A stretch of 64,000 nt of DNA from Bifidobacterium myosotis (GCF_002259745.1 NZ_MWWW01000011.1:1-64000); one strand, 5' to 3'; shown: positions 10,077 to 19,037, counted from the stretch's first letter. Program-made: numbers and translations. Notes: generated from the sequence alone by a model not told the origin.

Positions 10077-13000
10077 TCAGGCGGCAGAGCTGGGGTCGCC
10101 GGAGTTGTTGGCGGCGACGGCGGCTGCGGCGATCTGGGCCAGCTTGGCCTTGACGTCCGCGCTGGAACCGGCCGGCTCGGGAGCGGGGGCGGTGCCGCGA
10201 CCGTGCTTGTTGGTCTTGACGAACGGGTCGCCGCCGCGCAGGGCGTACGGGTCATCGTATTCCGCCGAGACCGTGGGCTGGTCGTGGAGGATGAAGCCAC
10301 GGCCCTTGCAGGTCGGGCACTCCTCGGAGAACGCCTCGACCAGACCCTGGCCGATGCGCTTACGCGTCATCTGCACGAGGCCCAGCGAGGTGACCTCGGC
10401 CACCTGATGCTTGGTGCGATCGCGCGCCAGGCACTCGATAAGACGGCGCAGCACCAGATCGCGGTTGGCGGGCATGACCATGTCCACGTAATCGATCATC
10501 ACCATGCCGCCGATGTCGCGCAGACGCAGCTGGCGGGCGATCTCCTCGGACGCCTCGAGGTTGCATCGCGTGACCGTCTCCTCCAACGACTTGCCCCTGC
10601 CGATGAAACGACCGGTGTTCACGTCGATGGTGGTCATGGCCTCGGTGCGGTCGATCACGATCGAGCCGCCGGACGGCAGGTAGACCTGACGCTCCATGCC
10701 CTTCCTGAGCTGGGAGTCGATCTGCCACTTGTCGAACACGTCCTTGCCGTTGTGGTCGGCCGGGTCCCACTTCTCCAGCTTGTCCTTCAGGTCCGGGGCC
10801 ATCGTGTCGAGGTATTCCTCGATGCGGTCGTAGACCTTGTCGCCCTCGACGATGAGCTTGGAGAAGTCATCGTTGAAGATGTCGCGCACCACGCGGATGG
10901 CCACGTCCGGCTCGCCCTGCAACAGCTTCGGGCGACGGCCGTGCCAGAATTCCTCACGCTTGGAGTTGATGCGCTCCCACTGGCGCACCAGCGACTCAAG
11001 GTCCTTGACGATCGCCTCCTCGGAGGCGCCCTCGGCCGCCGTGCGGATGATCACGCCCATGTCCTTCGGGGCGATCTTGGACACGATGTTCTTCAGGCGC
11101 GAACGTTCGCGCTCGGACAGCTTGCGGCTCACGCCGGTCATGCCGCCGGACGGCACGAGCACGAGGAAACGGCCGGCGAGCGTGACCTGGGAGGTCAGAC
11201 GCGCGCCCTTGTGTCCGATCGGGTCCTTCGTGACCTGCACGAGCACCGGGTCGCCTGACTTGAACGCCAGCTCGATGCGGCGCGGCTGGCCCTCGAGACG
11301 CGCGGCGTCCCAGTTGACCTCGCCGGCGTACAGCACGCCGTTGCGGGCCTGGCCGATGTCCACGAACGCAGCCTCCATGCTCGGCAGCACGTTCTGCACG
11401 CGTCCGAGGTAGATGTTGCCGACGGTCTGCACCTCCTGGATGTCGGATACGTAATGCTCCACGAGCACGTTGTCCTCCACCACGGAAATCTGGGTGTGAT
11501 GGTCGCGTTCGCGCACCACCATGAGGCGGTCCACGTTCTCGCGGCGCGCGAGGAAGTCCTGCTCCATGAGCTGGCTCTGGCGGCTGCGCTCACGACGGTT
11601 GTCGCGACGGCGCTGCTTCTTGGCCTCCAGTCGTGTGGAACCCTCGACGTCGGTGATCTCGTCGATGTACTGCTGCTTGCGGGAGCGGCGAATCAGCTGC
11701 TCGCCGCCCTGGTCGTCCGCGCTTTCGCCGTTACGGCCGCTGCGACGGCGACGACGACGACGGGTGACGGTCTGCTCCTCGTCCTCCTCGTCACGGTCGC
11801 GGTCCTCGCGGCGACGGGAGCGCGCCTCATCGTCCTCACGCTCGCTGCCGTTCTCGGCCTCCGCCTCGACGACGGCCTCACTGCGGGAGCCGCGGCGACG
11901 GCGACGGCGACGGGTGCGGGTGCCGTCGGCGTCCTCGTCACCCTCCTCCTCGGTGATCGGCGTGTAGGCGATGTCGTCCAGCTCGAGGTCCTCCTCGATC
12001 TGCTCGACCTCGGCGGCGGCGCGGCGCTCCTGCGCGTTCAGGCGACGCGAACGGCGGGAACGGCGGGACGTGTCGGCGGCGTCGCCTGCGTCGTTGGCAT
12101 CGCCGGACTCCGCAGAACCGGCATCAACGGCCGTCTGGTCCGGCGTCTGGCCCGATGCCTGGTCGTCGGAACGGCGGCGGTTGCCACGACGGCCGGCGGC
12201 TTCCGCGCGCTCGTCCTGATCGTCGCGGTCATCGCGATCATCACGATCATCGCGGACGTCACGATCGGCGGCGCGGCGGGTGCGACGGGAACGAGTGGTA
12301 CGTGCGGACCCGTCATCCTCAGTGCCATGGTCGTCGCGATCGTCGCGCTCGAACCGGATATCGCGGTCCTCGTCAGCGTCCTGATCATCGCGATCGTCGC
12401 GCGAATCGTGGCCGCGGCCATTGCGGCGGCCACCCGAACGCGAGTCCTCGTCCTGGGTGCGGGAACGACGGGTGCGACGGCGGGCCGGACGGTCCTCCGT
12501 ATTGTCGATATGGTCATTGCCGATGTGATCGTCGTCCTCGGCATCCTGGTCATCGCGCTCGTCCTTGCGGGAGACGGCGGGCAGCACCGGTTCCTGGAAC
12601 AGCAGCGAGGTCATCGGCTTGGCACGGCGAACCGTGTCGTGCCCGATGGGCAGCGAATCGACGGCATCCAGCAGACGCTCGTCGTCGGAATCCTCACGGG
12701 TGCCACGGTGGCCGGAACCATCACGCTCCGAGCGATTGCCACGGTAGTCATCGCGCGAATCGCGATCATCATAGCCATCACGGTCCACGGACGAACGACG
12801 GGTGCGACGGCGGGCCGGACGGTCCTCCTCGTAATCGTCGTCAACGTCCACGGTACGACGGGAGCGGCGGCGCGGGCGCGGCTCATCGTCCTCGAAATCG
12901 GCTGCGCGGCGCACGCGGGAGCGGCGCGGCGCACGAATCACGTCATCGGCATCATCGGCGTCATTCGCACCGTCGAAATCGGCGGCCCGGCCGGCAGCGG

Positions 13001-13271
13001 CGGAATCGTCCTTATCCGTCCGGTCATCCGACTGACCGGTCAGCGACGGCGCCTCGAAGAGAGGCGCACGGCCGGAATGCTCCTGAACCTGCAGCTCCAG
13101 CGAAGCCCCGGCGGCACCGGTGCCACGCACCACGCGACGGCCGCCACGACGGCGACGGACCGGGGCCGGCGCGTCTGCGGCAGCGTACTCGCCGGCCGCG
13201 GAGGACGGATTGGATACGGTTGAATTATCGGCTTCGTCGTTGACGAAACCCTCACGGTTGTCAGTGGGCAC
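10077..13271 (-). CDS. rne: ribonuclease E/G, large actinobacterial form
   Basis: This is an RNase E/G family endoribonuclease involved in mRNA decay and rRNA processing. It has 1064 residues from the GTG at 13271, which has GAGGAG just upstream; an ATG at 13295 is the alternative. Roughly the first 560 residues are low-complexity (Arg/Asp/Glu), with runs such as DDRDDRDD. An S1 domain follows near 617 (GNIYLGRVQNVLPSMEAAFV). The catalytic Mg-binding region has DRTEAMTTIDVNTG (~874) and MVMIDYVDM (~925), and CPTCKGRG (~984) is the zinc-link motif. In this family the disordered arm binds RNA or partners, but here it is N-terminal. Confidence 0.95.
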   Translation of the reverse strand: MPTDNREGFVNDEADNSTVSNPSSAAGEYAAADAPAPVRRRRGGRRVVRGTGAAGASLELQVQEHSGRAPLFEAPSLTGQSDDRTDKDDSAAAGRAADFDGANDADDADDVIRAPRRSRVRRAADFEDDEPRPRRRSRRTVDVDDDYEEDRPARRRTRRSSVDRDGYDDRDSRDDYRGNRSERDGSGHRGTREDSDDERLLDAVDSLPIGHDTVRRAKPMTSLLFQEPVLPAVSRKDERDDQDAEDDDHIGNDHIDNTEDRPARRRTRRSRTQDEDSRSGGRRNGRGHDSRDDRDDQDADEDRDIRFERDDRDDHGTEDDGSARTTRSRRTRRAADRDVRDDRDDRDDRDDQDERAEAAGRRGNRRRSDDQASGQTPDQTAVDAGSAESGDANDAGDAADTSRRSRRSRRLNAQERRAAAEVEQIEEDLELDDIAYTPITEEEGDEDADGTRTRRRRRRRGSRSEAVVEAEAENGSEREDDEARSRRREDRDRDEEDEEQTVTRRRRRRRSGRNGESADDQGGEQLIRRSRKQQYIDEITDVEGSTRLEAKKQRRRDNRRERSRQSQLMEQDFLARRENVDRLMVVRERDHHTQISVVEDNVLVEHYVSDIQEVQTVGNIYLGRVQNVLPSMEAAFVDIGQARNGVLYAGEVNWDAARLEGQPRRIELAFKSGDPVLVQVTKDPIGHKGARLTSQVTLAGRFLVLVPSGGMTGVSRKLSERERSRLKNIVSKIAPKDMGVIIRTAAEGASEEAIVKDLESLVRQWERINSKREEFWHGRRPKLLQGEPDVAIRVVRDIFNDDFSKLIVEGDKVYDRIEEYLDTMAPDLKDKLEKWDPADHNGKDVFDKWQIDSQLRKGMERQVYLPSGGSIVIDRTEAMTTIDVNTGRFIGRGKSLEETVTRCNLEASEEIARQLRLRDIGGMVMIDYVDMVMPANRDLVLRRLIECLARDRTKHQVAEVTSLGLVQMTRKRIGQGLVEAFSEECPTCKGRGFILHDQPTVSAEYDDPYALRGGDPFVKTNKHGRGTAPAPEPAGSSADVKAKLAQIAAAAVAANNSGDPSSAA

Positions 13272-13646
13272 AATGCTCCTCGCGACGCGCTGCATCGCGA
13301 CGCCATCCAGGCCCTACGCATCTCACACCGCACTCTCACCACGGCAGCGCAAACTCGCGCTTGCGTAAAGGCTACTTCGTCTCAAGTCTGTCCTGCGAAC
13401 GGCGGACACCGGCGCTTGCGTTGTCTCATTCTTGAGAGCCGCAAGGGGATCGACGCCATCTCGCACGCTGACGGTTATGCAGAACCGCCGTCTTTCAGTA
13501 TGCCACACTTCTGGACAGCGACGTGCGCGGAGGGCGGAAGGCGACGTGCGCGGAGGTGAGGACGGGCGCCCCACGGACGGCTGGATGGCTGACGAACCGG
13601 CGCAACGATCAGGCGGACGGTCATCGCGCGAGCATCCGGCCGGGCG
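13272..13646 (-). promoter_or_regulatory. rne upstream region
   Basis: No gene is visible. The stretch must hold the rne promoter and the 3' end of the dapE transcript lies beyond it. A direct repeat GCGACGTGCGCGGAGG occurs twice around 13518-13556. I see no clear terminator or operator. Confidence 0.4.
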
Positions 13647-14852
13647 TCAGACCAGCCAGTCAACGAGCAGATCGGCAAGCGCCGTAAGGTCGGACTCGGG
13701 CAGCTGCTCGTCGTGCTTGTGGGCGAGCAGCGGGTCGCCGGCGCCGAGGTTGACGGCCGGGATGCCGAGCGTGGAGAACCGGGCCACGTCCGTCCAACCA
13801 AGCTTGGCGAGCGGCTCGCGGCCGGTGCGTTCGCGGACCAATCGGACGAGGTCCTGGGCGAGCGTGGCGTTGAGGCCCGGGCGAGCGGACGGCGACTCGT
13901 CCTTCATCTCGATGCCGTAGCCCTCGAATACGCCGCCGGTGGCCACATGTTCGCCATTACCGAGTTCGGCGCCGGCGTCCGCGCCCATCATCAGGGCCTT
14001 GGCCTCGGCGAGCGACTTGTCCGGCGCGAACCGGTAGTTGACGTGGACGCGGCACTCGTCCGGGATGACGTTGGTACCCTTGCCCCCGGAGATGAGCGTG
14101 GCGTTGAGGCCCTCGCGGTAGTCGAGTCCGTCCACGTTCACGGTGGCCGGCTCATAGGCGTTGAGGCGGTTGAGGATGTCCGCCGCCTTGTGGATGGCGT
14201 TCTCCCCCATCCACGCGCGGGCGGAATGGGCGGCGACGCCATGGGTGACGACGTCGAAGCGGATCGTGCCGTTGCAGCCGCCCTCGATGCCGCAGCTGGT
14301 GGGCTCACCGATGATGGCGAAGTCGCCGGTGATCCAGTCGGGGTGCGTTTCGGCCACCTTCCTCAGGCCGTTCTTCTCGGCGGCGACCTCTTCATGGTCG
14401 TAGAAGACGTAGGTGAGGTCGGTTGTGGGCGTGGTTTCCGGGCTAGTGCCGTCGAGGGTCGCGGCGAGGTAGAGCATGACCGCGTCCGAGGCCTTCATGT
14501 CCGTGGCGCCGCGCCCCCACAGGACGCGTTCGTCGGGATGGGCTTCGGCGACGTCCTGACGGATGAGCTGGTCGCCGGGCTCCAGCCAGCGCGGCGGGAA
14601 GTTGTCGATTACAGGGACGGTGTCGATATGGCCGGCCAGAATCACACGCTGTTCGCGGCCGAAGTCGGTGGCGGCCACCACCGTATCGCCGTGACGACGG
14701 ACCGTCAGATGCGGGTATTCCTTGAGGAACGCCTCGATCTCGTCGGCGAGCGGGCCTTCCTCGTCGGAGACGGAATAGTTCTTCATGATCTGCGTGAGCA
14801 GTGAAGCGAGCTGCTCGGTTCGGTCGGCGGTAGGGTTCAATGCGATCGTCAT
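13647..14852 (-). CDS. dapE: succinyl-diaminopimelate desuccinylase
   Basis: This is an M20-family zinc hydrolase, 401 residues, most like actinobacterial DapE, which releases succinate from N-succinyl-LL-diaminopimelate in the lysine and peptidoglycan pathway. Metal ligands and the general base lie in LAGHIDTVPV, RGATDMKASD and YDHEEVAAEKNG, followed by GEPTSCGIEGGCNGT. The start at 14852 (MTIALNPTAD) removes a spurious upstream extension that only translates GC-rich repeats. Other M20 activities cannot be fully excluded. Confidence 0.9.
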   Translation of the reverse strand: MTIALNPTADRTEQLASLLTQIMKNYSVSDEEGPLADEIEAFLKEYPHLTVRRHGDTVVAATDFGREQRVILAGHIDTVPVIDNFPPRWLEPGDQLIRQDVAEAHPDERVLWGRGATDMKASDAVMLYLAATLDGTSPETTPTTDLTYVFYDHEEVAAEKNGLRKVAETHPDWITGDFAIIGEPTSCGIEGGCNGTIRFDVVTHGVAAHSARAWMGENAIHKAADILNRLNAYEPATVNVDGLDYREGLNATLISGGKGTNVIPDECRVHVNYRFAPDKSLAEAKALMMGADAGAELGNGEHVATGGVFEGYGIEMKDESPSARPGLNATLAQDLVRLVRERTGREPLAKLGWTDVARFSTLGIPAVNLGAGDPLLAHKHDEQLPESDLTALADLLVDWLV

Positions 14853-14889
14853 GTCACCAGCGTACCGCGGGGGCGCCTTGCGTGCGGGC

Positions 14890-15010
14890 TTGGTGGCCCG
14901 GTACTTGAGATGGCGCGGTAGGCGGCGCGGGTAGGCGGCACGGCAGGCAGCCCGGTAGGTGGCGCGGCGGCCCGGCAAATGGCCCTGCAGATGGCCCGGT
15001 ACTTGAGATA
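14890..15010. repeat. GC-rich repeat tract in the dapE / permease intergenic region
   Basis: The 18-base sequence TGGCCCGGTACTTGAGAT occurs at 14894-14911 and again at 14992-15009. Between them are degenerate GGCGCGGTAGG-like units. It lies in the divergent promoter region of dapE and the AEC permease gene. Confidence 0.7.
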
Positions 15011-15065
15011 TCGGCGCACCTTGCGGTTTTGTGTGCCACACTGGGGTTTGCAATCAGGGAGGAAT

Positions 15066-16010
15066 ATGACAGGTCTCATCAGCGCCATGCAGGGTTTCTG
15101 CGTGATCGGCATCGTGATCTTCGTGGGTTATGTGGCGGCACGCATGCGCATTGGCGGACCGTCCGCGCAGATGGTGCTGAACCGGTTCTCGTTCTTCGTC
15201 TCCAGTCCGTGCCTGATGTTCGCGATCCTCGCCAAGGAGCCGATCTTCGACATCTTCCACCCGTCGATTATCGTGGCGTTCCTCTCCGCTGTGCTGGTGG
15301 GAGTCGTATTCCTCGTGCTCAACCAGATGTTCTTCCATTTGAAGGCGCCGGACGCCACGATCGGCGCGCTGAACTCGCTGTACCTGAATTCCAACAACAT
15401 CGGTCTGCCGGTCGCCACGTACATCCTCGGCAACGGCGCGCTGGTGGCGCCGATCCTGGTGATGCAGCAGGCGCTGTTCACACCGATCGGCCTGACGGTA
15501 CTCGACGTGACCACCAAGGGCAAGGTCTCGGCCAAGGAGATTCTGAAGCAGCCGCTGCATCAGCCGCTGCTCATCGGCTCGCTGCTGGGCATCGTGGTCT
15601 CGGCGGTTTCGGCCAAAATCGGCTGGTTCCCGGTGCCGAACTTCATCTACGACCCCATCAACATGATTGGCGAATCCGCGGTGCCGATGATCCTCATGGC
15701 GTTCGGCATGTCGCTGCACGGCACCAAGCCGCTGCAGCAGAAGGGCGATCGGCCGGCCATCTTCACGGTCGCGGTGCTGAAGAACATCGTGATGCCGATC
15801 ATCGCGTTCCTGCTGGCGTACTTCATGATGGGCTTCCGTGGGCCGGAGCTCTATGCGTGCGTCGTGCTTGCGGCGCTGCCCACAGGCCAGAACGTGTACA
15901 ACTACGCGGCGCGGTACAACGTGGGTCTCACGTTCGCGCGCGACGGCATCCTGATGAGCACGATGACCAGCCCGGTGTTCATCGCGATCATCGCGTTCCT
16001 GCTGAGCTGA
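15066..16010 (+). CDS. AEC (auxin efflux carrier)-family permease
   Basis: This is a 314-residue membrane protein of the AEC family with about ten predicted spans. The family exports or takes up small organic anions such as malate or other carboxylates; the substrate here is unknown. The conserved half-repeat features include NSNNIGLPVATYILG near residue 110 and LAALPTGQNVYNYAARY near 275. The start has GGGAGGA 5 bases upstream. The last 31 bases of the gene, including the stop codon, are repeated perfectly 81 bases downstream. Confidence 0.88.
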   Translation: MTGLISAMQGFCVIGIVIFVGYVAARMRIGGPSAQMVLNRFSFFVSSPCLMFAILAKEPIFDIFHPSIIVAFLSAVLVGVVFLVLNQMFFHLKAPDATIGALNSLYLNSNNIGLPVATYILGNGALVAPILVMQQALFTPIGLTVLDVTTKGKVSAKEILKQPLHQPLLIGSLLGIVVSAVSAKIGWFPVPNFIYDPINMIGESAVPMILMAFGMSLHGTKPLQQKGDRPAIFTVAVLKNIVMPIIAFLLAYFMMGFRGPELYACVVLAALPTGQNVYNYAARYNVGLTFARDGILMSTMTSPVFIAIIAFLLS

Positions 16011-16121
16011 GGAATCGCGATGAACCGTCGCGGCACAGCCGCTCCCCTCACCTACGGACAGTCCACCGGACTGTCCGCCTCACGGCTCGGCATCGCGATC
16101 ATCGCGTTCCTGCTGAGCTGA
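15980..16121. repeat. GGACAGTCC palindromic element with duplication of the permease 3' end
   Basis: The 31 bases at 15980-16010, ending in the permease stop codon, recur perfectly at 16091-16121. The 80 bases between contain the perfect palindrome CGGACAGTCC-ACC-GGACTGTCCG at 16055-16077. Similar palindromes beside duplicated gene ends occur at argS and leuD. Confidence 0.9.
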
Positions 16122-16442
16122 TCGCCAGCCTGCGCATCGCAAGCATCACGTTTTACCGAGCTGGGCCGTAGCGTTGTGGACGCTCGCCGGCACGTTGAAT
16201 CGGCATCCCCATACGGCGGCAAATCTCGACCGGACGGCAGAATCCATCGCCCCGAACCGCCTCGGTATTGCTCCGCTAAGGCGCAAATGTGGATAACTCG
16301 GCAAGATGGAACCACATAGGTCGATTCGGGTGGACGGAAGCGCCGTGACGGCGGTACGGTCAGGGCACCAGCGCACTGTTGCGCGGCCCATGAGGCCCGC
16401 CAAGCACCGTGATAAGCCCAATCAGCCCAATGGAGGACTGTT
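16122..16442. other. intergenic stretch before the toxin-antitoxin-like pair
   Basis: I see no gene, RNA or repeat I can support. A GGAGG site at 16430-16434 belongs to the next gene. Confidence 0.5.
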
Positions 16443-16793
16443 ATGCCACATGATTTCGACCGTCAGAAGAACCAGCATGAGCCGTATGACAATCGTCATA
16501 CATCATGGTATGCTGAGAAACAACAAACGAATATCGAGATACACCCGCACGCCTTGCAAGCCCATCGGCTGACCCGAGAACAGATTGAAACCGCATTTGC
16601 GACCCGCATAGGACCAGCACGAATCCGCACACGAGATCACGATGCCGACCCACCTCGGTGGGCAGTCATCGGCTTCGACCGGGAACGCCGACCTATCGAA
16701 CTGGTATACGTCGAAACCGCCGACCCTGAGCCGGTGATCATCCACGCGAACTATCTCACCAAAGGATTTTTCACAGAATGGAGCCGGGCATGA
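16443..16793 (+). CDS. small protein, possible toxin of a type II toxin-antitoxin pair
   Basis: I do not recognise this 116-residue protein with certainty. Its core (EIHPHALQAHRLTREQIETAF ... PRWAVIGFDRERRPIELVYVE) has the layout of small RelE/BrnT-like or DUF4258-like proteins: a helix, then a strand-rich half ending in IIHANYLTKGFF. It has a GGAGG site 7 bases before the ATG. Its stop overlaps the next gene's start in ATGA, and the partner carries a ribbon-helix-helix-like domain, which suggests a toxin-antitoxin module. Promoter-like sequences inside the first codons (near 16485-16515) leave the start uncertain. Confidence 0.55.
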   Translation: MPHDFDRQKNQHEPYDNRHTSWYAEKQQTNIEIHPHALQAHRLTREQIETAFATRIGPARIRTRDHDADPPRWAVIGFDRERRPIELVYVETADPEPVIIHANYLTKGFFTEWSRA

Positions 16794-17152
16794 AGCAATA
16801 CATCGCCGAAGATGGCACACCAATCACCGACGCCATGGTCGAACGCTGGGCGCAAGAGGCTGAAGACGGATTCCCGGATTCGACACTCACACGGGAAGAC
16901 GACCCGTTCCCTCCCAGCGGCACGGACATGAAGGCACACACTATCCGTATGCCCGAAGCGCTCTGGAAACTAGTCGAAGCCGCAGCTCAGGCCAAAAAGG
17001 TCACGCCCAGCGAATACACCCGTCAGGCGCTCGGACGGAGCCTCGCGCAATCCGAACTCACCCGCGAGCAAAAGATATCGATTTATGCACAGGCGCACGG
17101 CATCACCCGCGACGAGGCGATTAACGAACTGCTCGATAAGGCGCTAGCCTGA
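16790..17152 (+). CDS. antitoxin-like protein with a ribbon-helix-helix-type segment
   Basis: A 120-residue protein starts at the ATG that overlaps the preceding stop (ATGA), with GGAG 6 bases upstream. Residues ~43-75 (HTIRMPEALWKLVEAAAQAK then VTPSEYTRQAL) look like a MetJ/Arc-type ribbon-helix-helix: a beta strand followed by two helices, as in BrnA/CopG-type antitoxins. The acidic N-terminal part could contact the toxin, and a C-terminal helical segment follows. Translational coupling with the upstream gene supports a two-gene module, with autoregulation as the likely role. The assignment is structural inference only. Confidence 0.6.
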   Translation: MKQYIAEDGTPITDAMVERWAQEAEDGFPDSTLTREDDPFPPSGTDMKAHTIRMPEALWKLVEAAAQAKKVTPSEYTRQALGRSLAQSELTREQKISIYAQAHGITRDEAINELLDKALA

Positions 17153-17206
17153 TTCGCATATCGGCGAACCCGAAGCCCTCGGAACAGTTATTAGCGCTGG
17201 TCGTAT

Positions 17207-18748
17207 TCACTGGCAGTCAGCAGCCCGCGCCAACTCATCGAGACGCGCGGCGAAGCGGGGCCAGTCGGTCTTCATGGCGGTCAGGAGCCTCAAGGAAGGC
17301 ACCTGATCAACCGGAATCCAGCTGATTTCCTTGCTTTCGTCGTCGTTGGGGCGCGGGTCAACGCGATGCCCCGGCTTCTCGAATGCGAAAACCGTGGTGT
17401 ACGCCCACGGGCCGTGGTCCTCGCGGTAGGAGCCGACCACCTCGATGTCTTCGGGGGTGATGTTCGCCTCCTCGTAGCTCTCACGCAGCGCACCCTCGAT
17501 CGGCGACTCGCCGTCCGCGGTGGCGCCGCCCGGAATGCCCCAGGTACCACCTTCCGCGCTCCACGAGGCGCGATGCTGCATCACCACATGGGTCACCCTG
17601 CCGGTCGCCGGATCTCGGCGGGCCAGCAGGATGCCCGAAGCGCCGTTGGTGCCCCAATGCTTGCGCCCGCACGCGCAATCCACCCAACCGTCACCGGGCT
17701 GATGCACGTTCTCGATCGGGGGCAGATTGTCCTTGCCGGCCGCCGCGATGCCGGCCGCATCCGCGGATTCCGGGGCGATCTCGCCGCGCTGCACATTCCA
17801 CAGGTCGGTCCAGTCCACGCCCAGCCCCTTAACCAGCTTGCGCAGCAGCGGCAGGCTGATGCCAATGATGCCGTGCGGGTCGCCCTCGACGCCGTCGATG
17901 AACGCGCCGCCGAAGCCTTCAAGAGTAAACGATCCGGCCACTTCCAGCGGCTCGCCGGTGGCGATGTACCGCTCGATGTCCTTATCGGAGTAATCGCCGA
18001 ACTTCACTACGGCGTGACTGGCGCCGCGCGCCACGCGACCGCTGGCGAAATCGATGACGCAGTGACCGGTCCACAGCTCGCCGCTGGCACCGCGCATCCG
18101 GCGCAGACGCTCGCGCGCGACCTCGGGGCTGTGCGGCTTGCCGTAGCATTCGCCGTCCATGAGGAACATCGAATCGCAACCGACGATGAGCGGGCCGATG
18201 CTTGACCGCGTCAGTCCCGGCTGCAGGGCCACAACGTTGGAGATCGGCTCGGTGACGGTCGGCATGTCCACGCCGGAGAAGTCGCGTGTGGTGGCGATGC
18301 GGTCCTTGGAGTAGTCGATGGGCGCGGCAGCAGTTTCGGTGGCCGACTGGCCGCTCTGGCCTGAGCCATCCCGCCCCTCGCCTTGTCCCTGCCGGCCCGG
18401 CTCTTCCGAACCTGCCGTCACCGCAGAGGCGGCGGCATCCTCGGCCTGCACTTCCGGAGCGCGCAGCGGGTAGGCAATCACCCGCTCGCCGGTCGCAGCG
18501 GCGGCCGTGGCGGCCACGTCACGGTAGGCACGATGCACAGCCTGCGCCTTGGCTTCGGCGAGAATCATCACCCGCTGGTCCACAGTCAGCTCATCGACCG
18601 TGACGCCGGCTGCCTGCGCGGCGGTTTCGAGCGCGGCCGGCTCGTCCACATGCGAGACGCGGATGGTCGGGCAGATGCCGGCCGAATACAGCACATCGCG
18701 GCGCGGGCGGGACTTGGACGCCAAAATCAGCGGAATGGGAACGGACAT
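17207..18748 (-). CDS. Maf-family nucleotide pyrophosphatase fused to a NUDIX hydrolase
   Basis: A 513-residue fusion. The N-terminal half is Maf, a house-cleaning nucleotide pyrophosphatase. It starts LILASKSRPRRDVL, contains GCDSMFLMDGECYGKPHSPE and ends with GVEGDPHGIIGISLPLL. A ~50-residue Ala/Gly/Glu-rich insertion (about 100-150) interrupts it. After a CACGRKHWG segment, the C-terminal half is a NUDIX domain with the box GGATADGESPIEGALRESYE followed by EANI. The start at 18748 (MSVPIPLILA) fits Maf. A joint role in clearing damaged or modified nucleotides is inferred. Confidence 0.92.
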   Translation of the reverse strand: MSVPIPLILASKSRPRRDVLYSAGICPTIRVSHVDEPAALETAAQAAGVTVDELTVDQRVMILAEAKAQAVHRAYRDVAATAAAATGERVIAYPLRAPEVQAEDAAASAVTAGSEEPGRQGQGEGRDGSGQSGQSATETAAAPIDYSKDRIATTRDFSGVDMPTVTEPISNVVALQPGLTRSSIGPLIVGCDSMFLMDGECYGKPHSPEVARERLRRMRGASGELWTGHCVIDFASGRVARGASHAVVKFGDYSDKDIERYIATGEPLEVAGSFTLEGFGGAFIDGVEGDPHGIIGISLPLLRKLVKGLGVDWTDLWNVQRGEIAPESADAAGIAAAGKDNLPPIENVHQPGDGWVDCACGRKHWGTNGASGILLARRDPATGRVTHVVMQHRASWSAEGGTWGIPGGATADGESPIEGALRESYEEANITPEDIEVVGSYREDHGPWAYTTVFAFEKPGHRVDPRPNDDESKEISWIPVDQVPSLRLLTAMKTDWPRFAARLDELARAADCQ

Positions 18749-19037
18749 ACACCCTCCTGACGTAGGTTCACTACCAGCTTCATACCAACGCTGCCGGCAC
18801 CGCGCACGGCACGCATAACGCATCACGCAAGCTACGTGGGCACCGCACACGCCGTCAACGGTTCACTACCAGCATTGTATGAATCGGCACGGGCATCCCG
18901 GAACCGGACGGCACAAGACGTGCGCAACACACAATCCGCATCGTGCGCGACACGCCCGGGCAGGATTCGCCGCAACGATTCGCCGCCCGCACACGTATAT
19001 ACCTGTGACACAACGACAGGAAACTGGGGAGACGACG
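18749..19037. promoter_or_regulatory. divergent promoter region with a 14-bp direct repeat
   Basis: GGTTCACTACCAGC occurs at 18765-18778 and 18860-18873, 95 bases apart, between the divergent Maf-NUDIX and ECF sigma genes. The flanks carry CTTCATAC after the first copy and GTATGAAT after the second. This could be a paired operator; no regulator is identified. Confidence 0.4.

Noticed and set aside
11454-13223. A long plus-strand open frame opposite the RNase E/G gene
   Set aside because: It is the shadow of the GC-rich, repetitive Arg/Asp coding region; the minus-strand product has clear RNase E/G motifs.
14853-15053. A longer N-terminus for DapE
   Set aside because: It only translates the GC-rich repeat tract; the family starts near the ATG at 14852.
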